Position numbers and translations under genes: made by a program. This document shows, piece by piece, positions 47,148-56,207 of a stretch of DNA of 64,000 bases (positions within the stretch are counted from its first letter, which is position 1; each line of letters opens with the position of its first letter). Where the stretch lies: positions 766,452 to 830,451 of the forward strand of contig NZ_MPDJ01000005.1 in the NCBI RefSeq assembly GCF_001881565.1, given 5' to 3'. The notes under the pieces are model-generated. The model was not told where the DNA came from. It made no database searches and saw nothing but the letters and a program-made list of their open reading frames with translations. The DNA is from Eisenbergiella tayi (lineage in GTDB: Bacteria > Bacillota > Clostridia > Lachnospirales > Lachnospiraceae).

Positions 47148-48611
47148 TTATTCTTCCAAAAGCCTATCTAAATTTTCTATTTCTTCAATAATCTGAGCAT
47201 CCAATTTACTGTTAATAAATTCTTCTTTAACTTTCAATATAAACTTCACATCAGTAAACAAATGTGTAATTGTAACAAGAATGCCTCCTACATCAAGATA
47301 CTTTAATGATTTTTTAACCATTTCCGGATTTTCCCCAGTAGCACCTATACCCGCAGCTACTCCTACAGCTATTAAATTACTTGTTGATGCAATTACATTA
47401 GAAATAAGAATTATCTTCTTTGTTCTAACCTTGTAAAGCTTCGTGTTCATTTCCCCAGATTCAGCACAAAGTAATCCATGAATTGTTGAAATCACAAAAT
47501 TAATAAACTCCGCTCCTGCTGCCTGCTTAGCAATATCTCTAAGAGCTATTGCATCTAATCCAAACTCAGCAAGTGTTTGCGCAAAATCCGGAGATATTGC
47601 TTGTAAAAAAGGAATAGGTAATCCATCTGTAGTTTGATCGGATTTTAAGTGTAAATGTTCCTTAACAATTGCTTCTACTAATATTCGTTTTCCATCTTTA
47701 CCATTAAATCGATTAACAACATATTCAAACATTTTTGCGGTATCAGCATTAGCAGCAAGTGTAGGTACCATAACGCCTGCATTATTAGGTTTATACATAA
47801 TGTGATGAGACGTACCATTCCACCAAGTTGCTGTATTAGTAACTATATTTGCGGTACCGAATAAATAACCCAAAATTGGATCATGACCTAAACTCCTAAA
47901 CCTATGTGAATTACCGTCTAATCCCTTACCATCGCCACCAATTCCATACTTTTTAGATCCTGTTATAATATCATATGGTACTTTTTTTTGACCAATTATT
48001 GTTTCCTCAGTTGCATAGTAATATTTTCCTTTAAGCTTTCCATCCTTGCCATACTTATCCTCCATAATCTTCGAACCATCTTTTGCATTTATATCTTTAT
48101 CAGAAAATGGCGTTATTACATATTGTCTTACAACTTGAAGTGCAATAGCAGTAACCAAAAAAGCTATATCTAGTTTTTTCAATTTGGTTTTAGCTTTAAA
48201 TTCTTCTTCTATACTTTTTAATCGTTCATCTGCTACTCTAATCTCATCTTCCGTAAGTAGATCTTGTATTTGTGTATTTACGTACCCTCTTTCGTGAGCC
48301 AGCTTAACCAGGTCATCATAAGAAATCTCAAATTTTGAAAAAGATTCATTAGCATTTTCTACTTCTTCAATCATTCTGGTTGCTTCTAAATTCCCTTTAT
48401 CTCTTGCTTCAGCTAATTCTTTATCTGGATTAATACCTAAGCTTCTCACCCAAGCGAGATTTTGTTCGAACTTGTCATCACTATTAGCCATGGATGCTTT
48501 GGCATCTTCATTCACAGATTTGCTCTTGTCAATTAAGGCTTGTTCTTGTGCATTTAATTTTTCCATATCATCATGTTGCATTTTAAAAATATCATAAACA
48601 TCATTATTCAT
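47148..48611 (-). CDS. Unknown 487-residue protein with hydrophobic segments
   Basis: Preceded by AGGAGAAATATGT. The first 150 residues are acidic coiled-coil-like helices; a hydrophobic segment (LDIAFLVTAIALQVV) follows near residue 150, then a region with GHDPILGYLFGTANIVTN and WWNGTSHHIMY, and two more hydrophobic segments near residues 410 and 450. I do not recognise the family. It follows a glycine-zipper protein gene by 11 bases and the two probably act together at the membrane. Island context suggests defence, but nothing in the sequence proves it. Confidence 0.7.
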   Translation of the reverse strand: MNNDVYDIFKMQHDDMEKLNAQEQALIDKSKSVNEDAKASMANSDDKFEQNLAWVRSLGINPDKELAEARDKGNLEATRMIEEVENANESFSKFEISYDDLVKLAHERGYVNTQIQDLLTEDEIRVADERLKSIEEEFKAKTKLKKLDIAFLVTAIALQVVRQYVITPFSDKDINAKDGSKIMEDKYGKDGKLKGKYYYATEETIIGQKKVPYDIITGSKKYGIGGDGKGLDGNSHRFRSLGHDPILGYLFGTANIVTNTATWWNGTSHHIMYKPNNAGVMVPTLAANADTAKMFEYVVNRFNGKDGKRILVEAIVKEHLHLKSDQTTDGLPIPFLQAISPDFAQTLAEFGLDAIALRDIAKQAAGAEFINFVISTIHGLLCAESGEMNTKLYKVRTKKIILISNVIASTSNLIAVGVAAGIGATGENPEMVKKSLKYLDVGGILVTITHLFTDVKFILKVKEEFINSKLDAQIIEEIENLDRLLEE

Positions 48612-48622
48612 ACATATTTCTC

Positions 48623-49180
48623 CTATGCTGCTGACAAATTACTTTCCCATTTTTCACGTTCTTTCTTTAATGCCTCAAATAATGCTTCATACTCAGCTAA
48701 TTTTTCTTGCTGTTTTTTTATGATATCATCTTTTTCTTTATCTGTTTTTTCATATTCTGCTTTTAAATCATTATACTTTTTATATAGTTCTTGCTGCTTT
48801 CGAGTTAATTCCTTAATATAATTAGCTTGTTTTTGTTGTTCTTTCTTTTTAGCTTGATTTTTCCCAAAAAGGTATCCGACTCCGCCTAAAATCAATGCCG
48901 CTATTGCCACAGGCCATGCTGCAACTGCCGCGACACCACCGCCAACTGCTCCCATAACGCCAAGCCCACCAGCAGCAAGGCTTCCTGTAACACCAATTGT
49001 ACCTGCAGAAGCTGCAATAGCAGCTCCAGCTGCTCCTCCAATTACCGTTCCTACAGTTTTTGCCAACTGTGAATTTCCTTTGATTACCGGAGTGCTTGTT
49101 CCAAGAATTGCATCTGCCGCCATTAAAAGATTTTGCATTTCTTTTGTTTGATCCTTAGTCATTGTCTTAAAAGTACTCAT
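48623..49180 (-). CDS. Glycine-zipper membrane protein with C-terminal coiled coil
   Basis: A 185-residue protein after AAAGGAGCAATAGA. Residues 45-105 are very rich in Gly and Ala (TVIGGAAGAAIAASAG; LGVMGAVGGGVAAVAAW), as in glycine-zipper membrane segments; residues 110-180 form a charged coiled coil (QKQANYIKELTRKQQELYKK...). Such layouts can make membrane oligomers. It is paired with the 487-residue gene. Confidence 0.7.
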   Translation of the reverse strand: MSTFKTMTKDQTKEMQNLLMAADAILGTSTPVIKGNSQLAKTVGTVIGGAAGAAIAASAGTIGVTGSLAAGGLGVMGAVGGGVAAVAAWPVAIAALILGGVGYLFGKNQAKKKEQQKQANYIKELTRKQQELYKKYNDLKAEYEKTDKEKDDIIKKQQEKLAEYEALFEALKKEREKWESNLSAA

Positions 49181-49243
49181 TCTATTGCTCCTTTCATATA
49201 GGAAATCAACGAGAATAATAATATTAATAATTATTCTGTGGTT

Positions 49244-50220
49244 TCAATCTGTTTTACATGCCTCGATAATGCTTTTTAAATATAAGTAGGTCTCCTGATC
49301 CTCCACATAAATGTAGGTTGAAATTCTTGACCTTGTCAGCAGAACTCTGTAACAGTTCTTGATGAATGTATCCCGGATCTGATCTTTGTCCACGTTGAGA
49401 ACAGAATCGAGTTCCGGGTACTGATTTTTTAAATCATCAATCTTTTTGCAGTAACTATCAAGCGTTCCAACTGCATCCTTTGAAATTTCCCACTTGTCAC
49501 CTCGTCGAAGCATCTTTCGCCCCCAAATAACTATGGTGTAATCAAGCTCCAGTCCCTGGCAGTTAAACTGACTCGCAAATGTGTCCAGGTCGTTTCCCTT
49601 CTTAATTGATATAGAAGGCTTTCAGCTCGGAATTGCTAATGTTCTGGACTTGATGGCCATCAAGTACAAGATATGATACCGGCACATTTTTCCCGTAGCG
49701 ATCTTACTCCCAACGTGTAAGGGTATCGAATCCATTTGCAACTATGCCGAAAGTGAATGCATTGTTTTGTATCGGTCGCAGAGAATTATTAAGGGTCGGA
49801 TAAACGTTGAACAGATAAAGATTGAGGCTTATCGGATTCTTCATGTTCAGACTTTTGAGATGGGATATGGCCTGCTTGATATATTTCTCGCCATCCTCCT
49901 CACCAAGGTATATCTCCGACCTGATCCCAGAAGAAACACGACTGTACGGCTGATGCTGTCTTTATGTACGGCTCTGAACACGGCACGAAGCACAAGCATC
50001 GCCTCTGATACTTCTTTCTCTATGATGAATGCTTTTTGATCGTTGCTAAGCTGGTTTTTCTTTGCGATGGCAATCTGGATCGGGTTCCAAACCCTCTGCG
50101 CTTCATCAATGATCAGAAGCTTGTTTTCTATACGCCTAAGCTCTACTCTCTGACCACTCTGATGCTTCGCGCAGAACACTGCAACATCATAGAGGTCGTG
50201 AAGAAAACCAACTTTCACAA
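49244..50220 (-). pseudogene. Decayed DUF2075-type ATPase gene, 5' end missing
   Basis: Pieces of one protein appear in different frames of the minus strand: ENKLLIIDEAQRVWNPIQIA (Walker B region) and EKEVSEAMLVLRAVFRAV upstream, VPVSYLVLDGHQVQ followed by an in-frame TAA, DLDTFASQFNCQGLELDYTIVIWGRK, and the C-terminus NCYRVLLTRSRISTYIYVEDQ. This is the order of DUF2075 helicase-like ATPases, whose Walker A part is absent here. The reading breaks off directly beside the end of rlmD, which marks the island edge. Confidence 0.8.
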
Positions 50221-50224
50221 TTAT

Positions 50225-51655
50225 TTACCTGTCCTTAGACATCAGACAGACAGTCTCAATATGCACCGTCCCCGGAAACATATCGCACCCTCTCCACGCC
50301 TTCATCTCATACCCATTCTCCCCCAAATACTTCAAATCCCTCCCCAAAGTAGCCGAATCACAGCTCACATACACAATCCTCCCCGGCCGCATCCGCACCA
50401 TCGTTTCCAGGCACTTCTCATCGCACCCCTTCCTGGGAGGATCCACCACGATCACATCCGCATAAACCCCATCCTCTTCATACTTCCGCGGCAGCACCTC
50501 TTCCGCCTTCCCCACGAAAAATTCCGCGTTCGTTATCCCATTCCTTACCGCATTCTCCTTCGCGTCCGCAATGGCCTCCGGCACGATCTCCACCCCATAC
50601 ACCTTTTTAGCCTTCTGCGCCAGAAACAATGAAATCGTCCCAATCCCGCAATACAGATCCCAAACTGTCTCTTCCCCCGTCAGCCCCGCATACTCCAAAG
50701 CCTGTCCATACAGCTTCCGTGTCTGTACCGGATTCACCTGATAAAAAGACAGCGGGGAAATCCGGAACACCACGTCCCCGATCGAATCCTCAATCTTCTC
50801 TTCTCCTTTAAGAACCCGGACCTTCTTTCCCATAATCACGTTTGTCCGTTCCATATTCACATTCACGGACACACTGGTCATTCCCGGTATCTTCCACAGT
50901 TCATCCGCCAGTCTCTGTTCCTCCGGCAGCTTCTTCCCATTTATAATCAGGCAGACCATCAGCTGTCCGCTGGCAAACCCTTTCCGGATCAGCACATGTC
51001 TCAGCAGCCCTTTCCCGGATACTTCCTCATAAGCGGACACCCCATATTTCTTCATAAACCTGAGGATAATCTCCAAAATCTGCTGATTTTCCTCCACCCC
51101 TAACGCACAGTCCGTATTAGGTATGATCGTATGGCTTCTTCCCGCATAAAATCCCGTCACCACATTCCCTTCTTTATCATATCCGAAAGGAAACTGGGCC
51201 TTATTCCTGTAATGCCAGGGATCCTCCATCCCGATAATCGGCTCCATGCAGGCGTCGATTTTCTCCGGATCAAACCCGCCGATCCGCACCAGGTTATTCC
51301 TGATTTTATTCTGCTTGAATTCCAGCTGCTTTTCATATGAGAGAGACTGCAGCTGGCAGCCGCCGCATTGGCGGTGGAAGGCACAGGGAGGCTGAACGCG
51401 AAAAGGAGAAGGCACAATAACCTTCTCCAGCTTTGCATAGGCATAGTTTTTCTTCGCTTTCATGACCTTCACCTGTACGGTATCGCCGATGACCGCATCC
51501 TTGACAAACAGAGTAAAGCCTGCGGCTTTTCCGCCGGCTTTTTCTTCTGTGTCCGCGGCATCAGGGGCAGGGAGTGTAAGCTTGCCAATGCCCTCGCCTT
51601 CTGTGCCGGTATCGGTTATTTCTACTGTGAGAATGTCATTCTTTTTGATATCCAT
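50225..51655 (-). CDS. rlmD: 23S rRNA (uracil-5-)-methyltransferase RlmD/RlmCD
   Basis: A 476-residue TrmA-family enzyme: N-terminal TRAM domain, Fe-S cysteines (CAFHRQCGGCQLQ with a further Cys later), SAM-binding WDLYCGIGTISLFLAQ, catalytic VDPPRKGCDEKCL and VSCDSATLGRDL with the catalytic Cys. It methylates U in 23S rRNA. It lies 6 bases before yhaM and is higher in GC than the island that begins at its 3' end, so it is backbone. Confidence 0.92.
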   Translation of the reverse strand: MDIKKNDILTVEITDTGTEGEGIGKLTLPAPDAADTEEKAGGKAAGFTLFVKDAVIGDTVQVKVMKAKKNYAYAKLEKVIVPSPFRVQPPCAFHRQCGGCQLQSLSYEKQLEFKQNKIRNNLVRIGGFDPEKIDACMEPIIGMEDPWHYRNKAQFPFGYDKEGNVVTGFYAGRSHTIIPNTDCALGVEENQQILEIILRFMKKYGVSAYEEVSGKGLLRHVLIRKGFASGQLMVCLIINGKKLPEEQRLADELWKIPGMTSVSVNVNMERTNVIMGKKVRVLKGEEKIEDSIGDVVFRISPLSFYQVNPVQTRKLYGQALEYAGLTGEETVWDLYCGIGTISLFLAQKAKKVYGVEIVPEAIADAKENAVRNGITNAEFFVGKAEEVLPRKYEEDGVYADVIVVDPPRKGCDEKCLETMVRMRPGRIVYVSCDSATLGRDLKYLGENGYEMKAWRGCDMFPGTVHIETVCLMSKDR

Positions 51656-51661
51656 ATATAT

Positions 51662-52606
51662 TTACTCCATCCGTGTCATCCTGATATTGGACTCGAAAAG
51701 CCGGTTATAGCCCAGCCATCCGTCGTCCTTGGCGTTCTGAAGGGCTTCCATGAAGGTTTCCATCTTGGCGTCCGTGTTGTCGGCCAGGTTGAGGGCGGCA
51801 GCTTCTATGATTGCGGGCTTTTTGGGGGAGCCGTATTCATATTCTCCGTGATGGGCCAGGATACAGTGTTTGAGCTCGGCTTCCAGTACAGGCGGGAATC
51901 CCGGGATGGTGCGGGCCTTCTGGCCGATCATCTCTGTGCCCATAACGATGTGTCCCAAGAGCTGGCCGTCATCGGTATAATCGTTTTCGGGAAAAAGAGA
52001 AATCTCTTTGGTTTTGCCGATATCGTGGCAGATGGCAGCTGTGATAAGAAGATCTCTTTTCAGTACGGGATAGGCGGCGCAGTAGTATTCACAGAGTTTG
52101 GTTACGCTCAGGGTATGTTCCAGCAGGCCTCCCACAAAGCCGTGGTGTACGGTTTTGGCGGCGGAGGACATGCGGAAGGCTTTGATGAAGGACTCGTCTT
52201 CCAGGAAAAAGCTTTCCAGGAGCTTCTTCAGGTACTGGTTTTCCACACTGCCGATAAAGCCCAGAAGCTGTTTATACATGTCATCTATATTTTTGGAGCT
52301 TACGGGAAGGTAGTCGGCAGGATCGTATTCTCCCTCTTCGCAGAGACGGACTCTTTTCACGCTCACCTGCAGAGCACCCTGAAAGCTGTTCACATCGCCG
52401 TATACCTCAATGTAGTCCAGGGTGTCAAATTCGGCAATTCCCGCGCTGTTGGGATCCCATATTTTGGCGTCTATGGTGCCGGTTTTATCCTGAAGGATCA
52501 CATTATCATAAGCTTTTCCGTTTTTGGTAACGGCAGACTGTTTATGTTTACAGAGGTAAATGTCAAATACTCTGTCGCCCTCTTTTAAATCTTTAATATA
52601 TTTCAT
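51662..52606 (-). CDS. yhaM: 3'-5' exoribonuclease YhaM
   Basis: Start at the ATG at 52606 after GGAGAAAAC (314 residues, the usual YhaM length); an upstream frame lacks a ribosome site. An N-terminal OB-fold (GDRVFDIYLCKHKQSAVTKNG) is followed by an HD domain with HTLSVTKLCEYYC, AICHDIGKTKE and LAHHGEYEYGSPK as metal-binding motifs. YhaM trims RNA 3' ends and degrades small RNAs in Firmicutes. Confidence 0.9.
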   Translation of the reverse strand: MKYIKDLKEGDRVFDIYLCKHKQSAVTKNGKAYDNVILQDKTGTIDAKIWDPNSAGIAEFDTLDYIEVYGDVNSFQGALQVSVKRVRLCEEGEYDPADYLPVSSKNIDDMYKQLLGFIGSVENQYLKKLLESFFLEDESFIKAFRMSSAAKTVHHGFVGGLLEHTLSVTKLCEYYCAAYPVLKRDLLITAAICHDIGKTKEISLFPENDYTDDGQLLGHIVMGTEMIGQKARTIPGFPPVLEAELKHCILAHHGEYEYGSPKKPAIIEAAALNLADNTDAKMETFMEALQNAKDDGWLGYNRLFESNIRMTRME

Positions 52607-52671
52607 GTTTTCTCCAATCCGCCCGAAGGCTTTTTTCCTTAGTAAATGGACGGCCTTCAGCGGCCCCATAT

Positions 52672-54066
52672 TTATTTCAGAGTATCCAGAATGACATCCA
52701 CAGCCATTTCCTGATATTCATCTTGTACCTGGCGCATAATTGTGATGGTGATCTGGGAGTCGGGCACCAGGCTCATCATTTCCTTATTATATTCCTGGAA
52801 GGTGGTGATTTCCTCCGTTCCCATTTTTACAATGACGTCTCCGCTCTGGATGCCTGCCACCATGGCGGGGGAATCCATCACAATGCCGGTCACATAAGCT
52901 CCGGCGGGAACTCCCTGTGATTCCTGGATTTCTTCGGGGACATCAGTGCCATAAATGCCCAGGGTGGCCATGGCCTGGCCGTTGGACAGCTTCTCGATAT
53001 TGCTTTTCAAATCGCTTATTCCCAGGGCGGACACCAGGTTTTTGGCGTCGCTGCTGTTGTTGCGCTGGCTGATTATTCCCAGCACCTGTCCGTTCAGGTT
53101 GATGAGCACGCCGCTTCCGTTTGTGCTTCCGTATATGTCCGTGGTAAGGAGGCGGTAGTTGCCGTCGGTCAGGTTCAGCACGGTGTCCATGGAAGTGATC
53201 ATGCCGTAGGCTACGGAGCTGACGTTGCCCATGGGGCGTCCCAGGGCAATGACGGGTGTGGCCAGGAGGCCGCTTCCGCTGTTGGAGCTGCCGAGCTTTG
53301 CGGCTTTGATTATTTCCTTGGTTTCTTCGGCGATATCGGTCAGGTTGACGCAGATAACGGCCAGGTCCGTGGTGGGGTCGGACTGTTTCAGGGTCGCTGT
53401 AACCTGGGTGCTGTCGCAGAAGGTGACATGCACTTTTTCGGCCTGTTCCACTGTTTCTTTTTCGGTAAGGATCATGAGTTCCTTGCCGTTATCGGCTACG
53501 ATCAGGCCTGCGGTCTGGCCTTTATTTTCATAGGTGTTGTTGAACCAGTCCACATCGGACACCACGCCGGTTACGGTCACCATGGATTTGGCGGCGTCCT
53601 GCACCAGCTTATACAGGTTGCTGTAAAGCTTCTGGTAATCGGAAACGCTCATATCAATTTTCTGGACGACGGTGGAGGTTACAGGGGTACTTTCTTTTTC
53701 CTCTTCGCTTTCTGTCTCCAGAACCATATCCTCGGGAAGCATTTCTTCATTTGCCGCTTCTTCCTGAAGCTGTACGGGCGCAGGATCCTCCTCCGGGTAC
53801 AGCCAGTTGCTGAAAACAGGCTCAAGCACCAGAAAGGTAAAGCACGCGATAAGGCCGAAAATCACCGCCATGGACGCTGTGATAATGGTGCGTTTGAGCA
53901 GCTTTCTTTTGTTGACAGGGCGTTCCTTGACCTTTTCTTTGATAAAATCAATATCTTTGTTTGCTGTGCCGGAGACAGCCTCCGGCTGGTGAAGCTCCTC
54001 TCCCTGTTCCGGCTGAGAGGGCCCGCCGGCTTTTTTATCTTTACGATCCAGTTCGTTATCTGACAT
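52672..54066 (-). CDS. HtrA/DegP-like PDZ protein, catalytic His missing
   Basis: A 464-residue protein: acidic cytoplasmic N-terminus, one membrane helix (residues 59-81), a trypsin-like domain outside and a C-terminal PDZ domain (SPAMVAGIQSGDVIVKMG). Family members carry TNxHV around the catalytic His; here the aligned stretch reads ILTEKETV (residues 199-206). The Asp is kept (PTTDLAVICV, D234) and the serine region reads STNGSGVL (S318) where GNSGGxL is usual. This points to a pseudo-protease that senses or binds peptides. The 5' neighbour is the acetyltransferase gene. Confidence 0.85.
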   Translation of the reverse strand: MSDNELDRKDKKAGGPSQPEQGEELHQPEAVSGTANKDIDFIKEKVKERPVNKRKLLKRTIITASMAVIFGLIACFTFLVLEPVFSNWLYPEEDPAPVQLQEEAANEEMLPEDMVLETESEEEKESTPVTSTVVQKIDMSVSDYQKLYSNLYKLVQDAAKSMVTVTGVVSDVDWFNNTYENKGQTAGLIVADNGKELMILTEKETVEQAEKVHVTFCDSTQVTATLKQSDPTTDLAVICVNLTDIAEETKEIIKAAKLGSSNSGSGLLATPVIALGRPMGNVSSVAYGMITSMDTVLNLTDGNYRLLTTDIYGSTNGSGVLINLNGQVLGIISQRNNSSDAKNLVSALGISDLKSNIEKLSNGQAMATLGIYGTDVPEEIQESQGVPAGAYVTGIVMDSPAMVAGIQSGDVIVKMGTEEITTFQEYNKEMMSLVPDSQITITIMRQVQDEYQEMAVDVILDTLK

Positions 54067-54237
54067 TCTTTTCCTATCCTCTTTTTCCTGTCTGAAACTT
54101 TTTCTACAGGTAAGTTTATGTTCCTTTCGCTCTGAAAAGAAGGAAAACTTAGCCGCTTACCTTTAACAGTATATCCGATTGAGGTTTGGTTGTAAAGGCT
54201 TGCGGGAGCCATGGAAGGGGCTGATATCCGGCTTTCG

Positions 54238-54262
54238 TTACTGTTCACTCCGTGAACGGTAA
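54238..54262. repeat. 25-bp hairpin with MITE-like tip
   Basis: TTACTGTTCAC and GTGAACGGTAA pair around TCC. The first ten bases equal the tip of the MITE-like element at 13961-14258 (TTACTGTTCA). It may be a remnant or short relative of that element, or simply a terminator hairpin downstream of the acetyltransferase. Confidence 0.4.
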
Positions 54263-54306
54263 TCGGCTTTCTTCTTCGGTTACAGCCGGAAAACCAGTAC
54301 TTATTT

Positions 54307-54864
54307 CTATCCGAAGTAGTCCGATGCCAGAATGCCGTGCATGCAGCTGTCGCAGATTCCCTGATTGTTCCAGTCCGCCTGGCGCAGAACACCTTCCAGC
54401 ATCATACCGCATTTTTCCATGACTTTTCCGGAGTTGGGGTTGTTGGAATCATGTCTGGATTCCACCCTGTTCACGCCCACTTCTTCTATAAAAAAGGTGA
54501 TCAGGGCCCGGAGCGCTTCGGAGGTCACTCCCTGGTGCCACCATCTGCGGCCGATACAGTAGCCGATGTGTACCATTCCTATCTCTTCGTTCTGGTGTAC
54601 CACCGCGATGCTTCCGATGGGCATGTCACCGTTTTCTTTCAGCACTATGGCCCATTGGTAATATTTTTCATCTGAATATTGACAGATCCAGCTTTTCAGG
54701 ACTTCCCGGGATACCTCCACGCTTGTGTGGGTCGGCCACATAAGGAATTTGGTAACCTCCGGATCTGATGCCCAGTTTTCATACATAGGCTGTGCATCCT
54801 CTATTCTGAAGGGACGCAGAACGAGACGTCCGGTTTCGATTGTTTTTGTACCTGCATGCTTCAT
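54307..54864 (-). CDS. GNAT acetyltransferase, RimJ/RimL type
   Basis: A 185-residue N-acetyltransferase with ETGRLVLRPFRIEDAQ at the start, the acetyl-CoA loop GRRWWHQGVTSEALRALI near residue 110 and NPNSGKVMEKCGM at the end. Family members acetylate the N-terminus of ribosomal proteins or other substrates; this one is not specified. Confidence 0.88.
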   Translation of the reverse strand: MKHAGTKTIETGRLVLRPFRIEDAQPMYENWASDPEVTKFLMWPTHTSVEVSREVLKSWICQYSDEKYYQWAIVLKENGDMPIGSIAVVHQNEEIGMVHIGYCIGRRWWHQGVTSEALRALITFFIEEVGVNRVESRHDSNNPNSGKVMEKCGMMLEGVLRQADWNNQGICDSCMHGILASDYFG

Positions 54865-54938
54865 ATCGTATCCTCTGCTTTCCGATGATTATGAAATTGA
54901 CAAGAACAGCCGGCGGAATCGCTCTTCCGCTCGGCTGC

Positions 54939-55340
54939 TCATTCTTCCTTCTGCCTTCTTTTCTCCTCAATTGCCTTCCTTGCCTTACCGACACTCTCCG
55001 CATAGGCGGTGTCCGGTTTTTCATATAAATATTTAGGGGAAAGGAATGCCGCGTCATAGAGCATTTCCAATACGTCCTCCTGGACCTGCGTCGGTTGTGT
55101 GGGTGCTACCACTCTGGTCTGCCAGACGGACATACAGCCGGTATATTCCACCATCCAGAAAAGAGGCTCCATGTTCTTTTCCATCTGCCCGTTCAAAGTG
55201 GCAGAATCTTCCCCCGCTATCTCAATCAGCCTTCCGATGTGGGACGGAAGCGGTTCATCCACTTCCCCGTCGGGATGGATGAGGCATTCACAGTAATCCT
55301 CATCTTCCCGGTGGGCATTAATAAATTCCATTATTTTCAT
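54939..55340 (-). CDS. Hypothetical protein, acidic N-terminal half
   Basis: A 133-residue soluble protein (MKIMEFINAHREDEDYCECL...), with a WMVEYTGCMSVWQTRVV segment in the middle and a basic tail (KARKAIEEKRRQKEE). I do not recognise a family. It stands alone between the acetyltransferase and the NifB/NifX-like gene. Confidence 0.65.
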   Translation of the reverse strand: MKIMEFINAHREDEDYCECLIHPDGEVDEPLPSHIGRLIEIAGEDSATLNGQMEKNMEPLFWMVEYTGCMSVWQTRVVAPTQPTQVQEDVLEMLYDAAFLSPKYLYEKPDTAYAESVGKARKAIEEKRRQKEE

Positions 55341-55489
55341 AGGTGCTGCCTCTCTCTGCTGCGGCTTCCTGCAAAGCTTATATCGTATTCCCTATGGTAG
55401 CAAAAAGGCGGAGGTTTTTCAACACAATTTTGCATGAAATACCCTTTTTATAACGGATCCTTTTTATTGCCGTAACATCCGAAAAAAAA

Positions 55490-55514
55490 CGGACAGCTTA
55501 ATTCCAGCCGTCCG
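55490..55514 (-). terminator. Terminator after NifB/NifX-like gene
   Basis: CGGACAGC (55490-55497) and GCCGTCCG (55507-55514) pair with one wobble, and the minus strand continues with eight T. This is a typical intrinsic terminator. Confidence 0.75.
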
Positions 55515-55547
55515 CCTTTTCACTGTCTTGATTTGTCCGCCGCCTTA

Positions 55548-55949
55548 CTAGTTTCCCGCGCAGCCATGTTTCTCCTCACCGCAGGAATGGTTCCCGCAGT
55601 TATGGCCTTCTTCATGGTGATGGCTGCACATGGTATCCGGATTGAAGTAAAGCTTCCCTGCCAGCAGTGCCGTCACATTTTGGTCGGCATCCCCGGTTAC
55701 GCCCGGATAAAATTCGATTCCGCTCTCACCCAGAGCCGCTCTTGCGCCACCGCCGATGCCTCCGCAGATCAGAGTGTCCACGCCCCTGTCCTTCAGGAAT
55801 CCGGCCAGGGCGCCATGGCCGCTGCCCGCCGCGCTGACCACCTGGGAGTCTGTAATCATTCCGTCATTTACATCGTAGATTTTAAAATTTTCACAATGGC
55901 CGAAATGCTGAAACACTTGTCCATTTTCATAGGTTACTGCTATTTTCAT
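55548..55949 (-). CDS. Dinitrogenase FeMo-cofactor (NifB/NifX)-like protein
   Basis: A 133-residue protein whose first 105 residues form the NifX/NifB C-terminal fold (MKIAVTYENGQVFQHFGHCENF; DTLICGGIGGGARAAL). The tail is rich in His and Cys (SHHHEEGHNCGNHSCGEEKHGCAGN region), suggesting metal binding. No nitrogenase genes are visible; related small proteins occur in non-fixing anaerobes with unknown roles. Confidence 0.85.
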   Translation of the reverse strand: MKIAVTYENGQVFQHFGHCENFKIYDVNDGMITDSQVVSAAGSGHGALAGFLKDRGVDTLICGGIGGGARAALGESGIEFYPGVTGDADQNVTALLAGKLYFNPDTMCSHHHEEGHNCGNHSCGEEKHGCAGN

Positions 55950-56207
55950 GATGATATGCCTCCGTTGTTGTATTGCTTACTATAGTCTACTCTGGTTTCT
56001 GGCATATGTCAATAACTCCGTCAGAGCAGAAAAATGTAAAATTATCAGATATTTTTGTTAATTATCAGTTTTTATTTGTATTTTTTACAAATTGATTCAC
56101 AATAGCAGAAACCTTTATCCAACCGTTTTGCCGTCTCCTCTCCTGTATCAATATATTCGCCTAATCCCGTATCATTCCTGAAAAGGTATTCTTCATCCAA
56201 TCCACAG

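Noticed and set aside
23400..50222. SspE-type DUF262/DUF1524 effector
   Set aside because: No gene in the island shows the SspE motifs; the restriction arm present is of the SspFGH type.
51368..52588. A 406-codon plus-strand frame
   Set aside because: It is antisense to yhaM and rlmD, whose motifs are clear on the minus strand.
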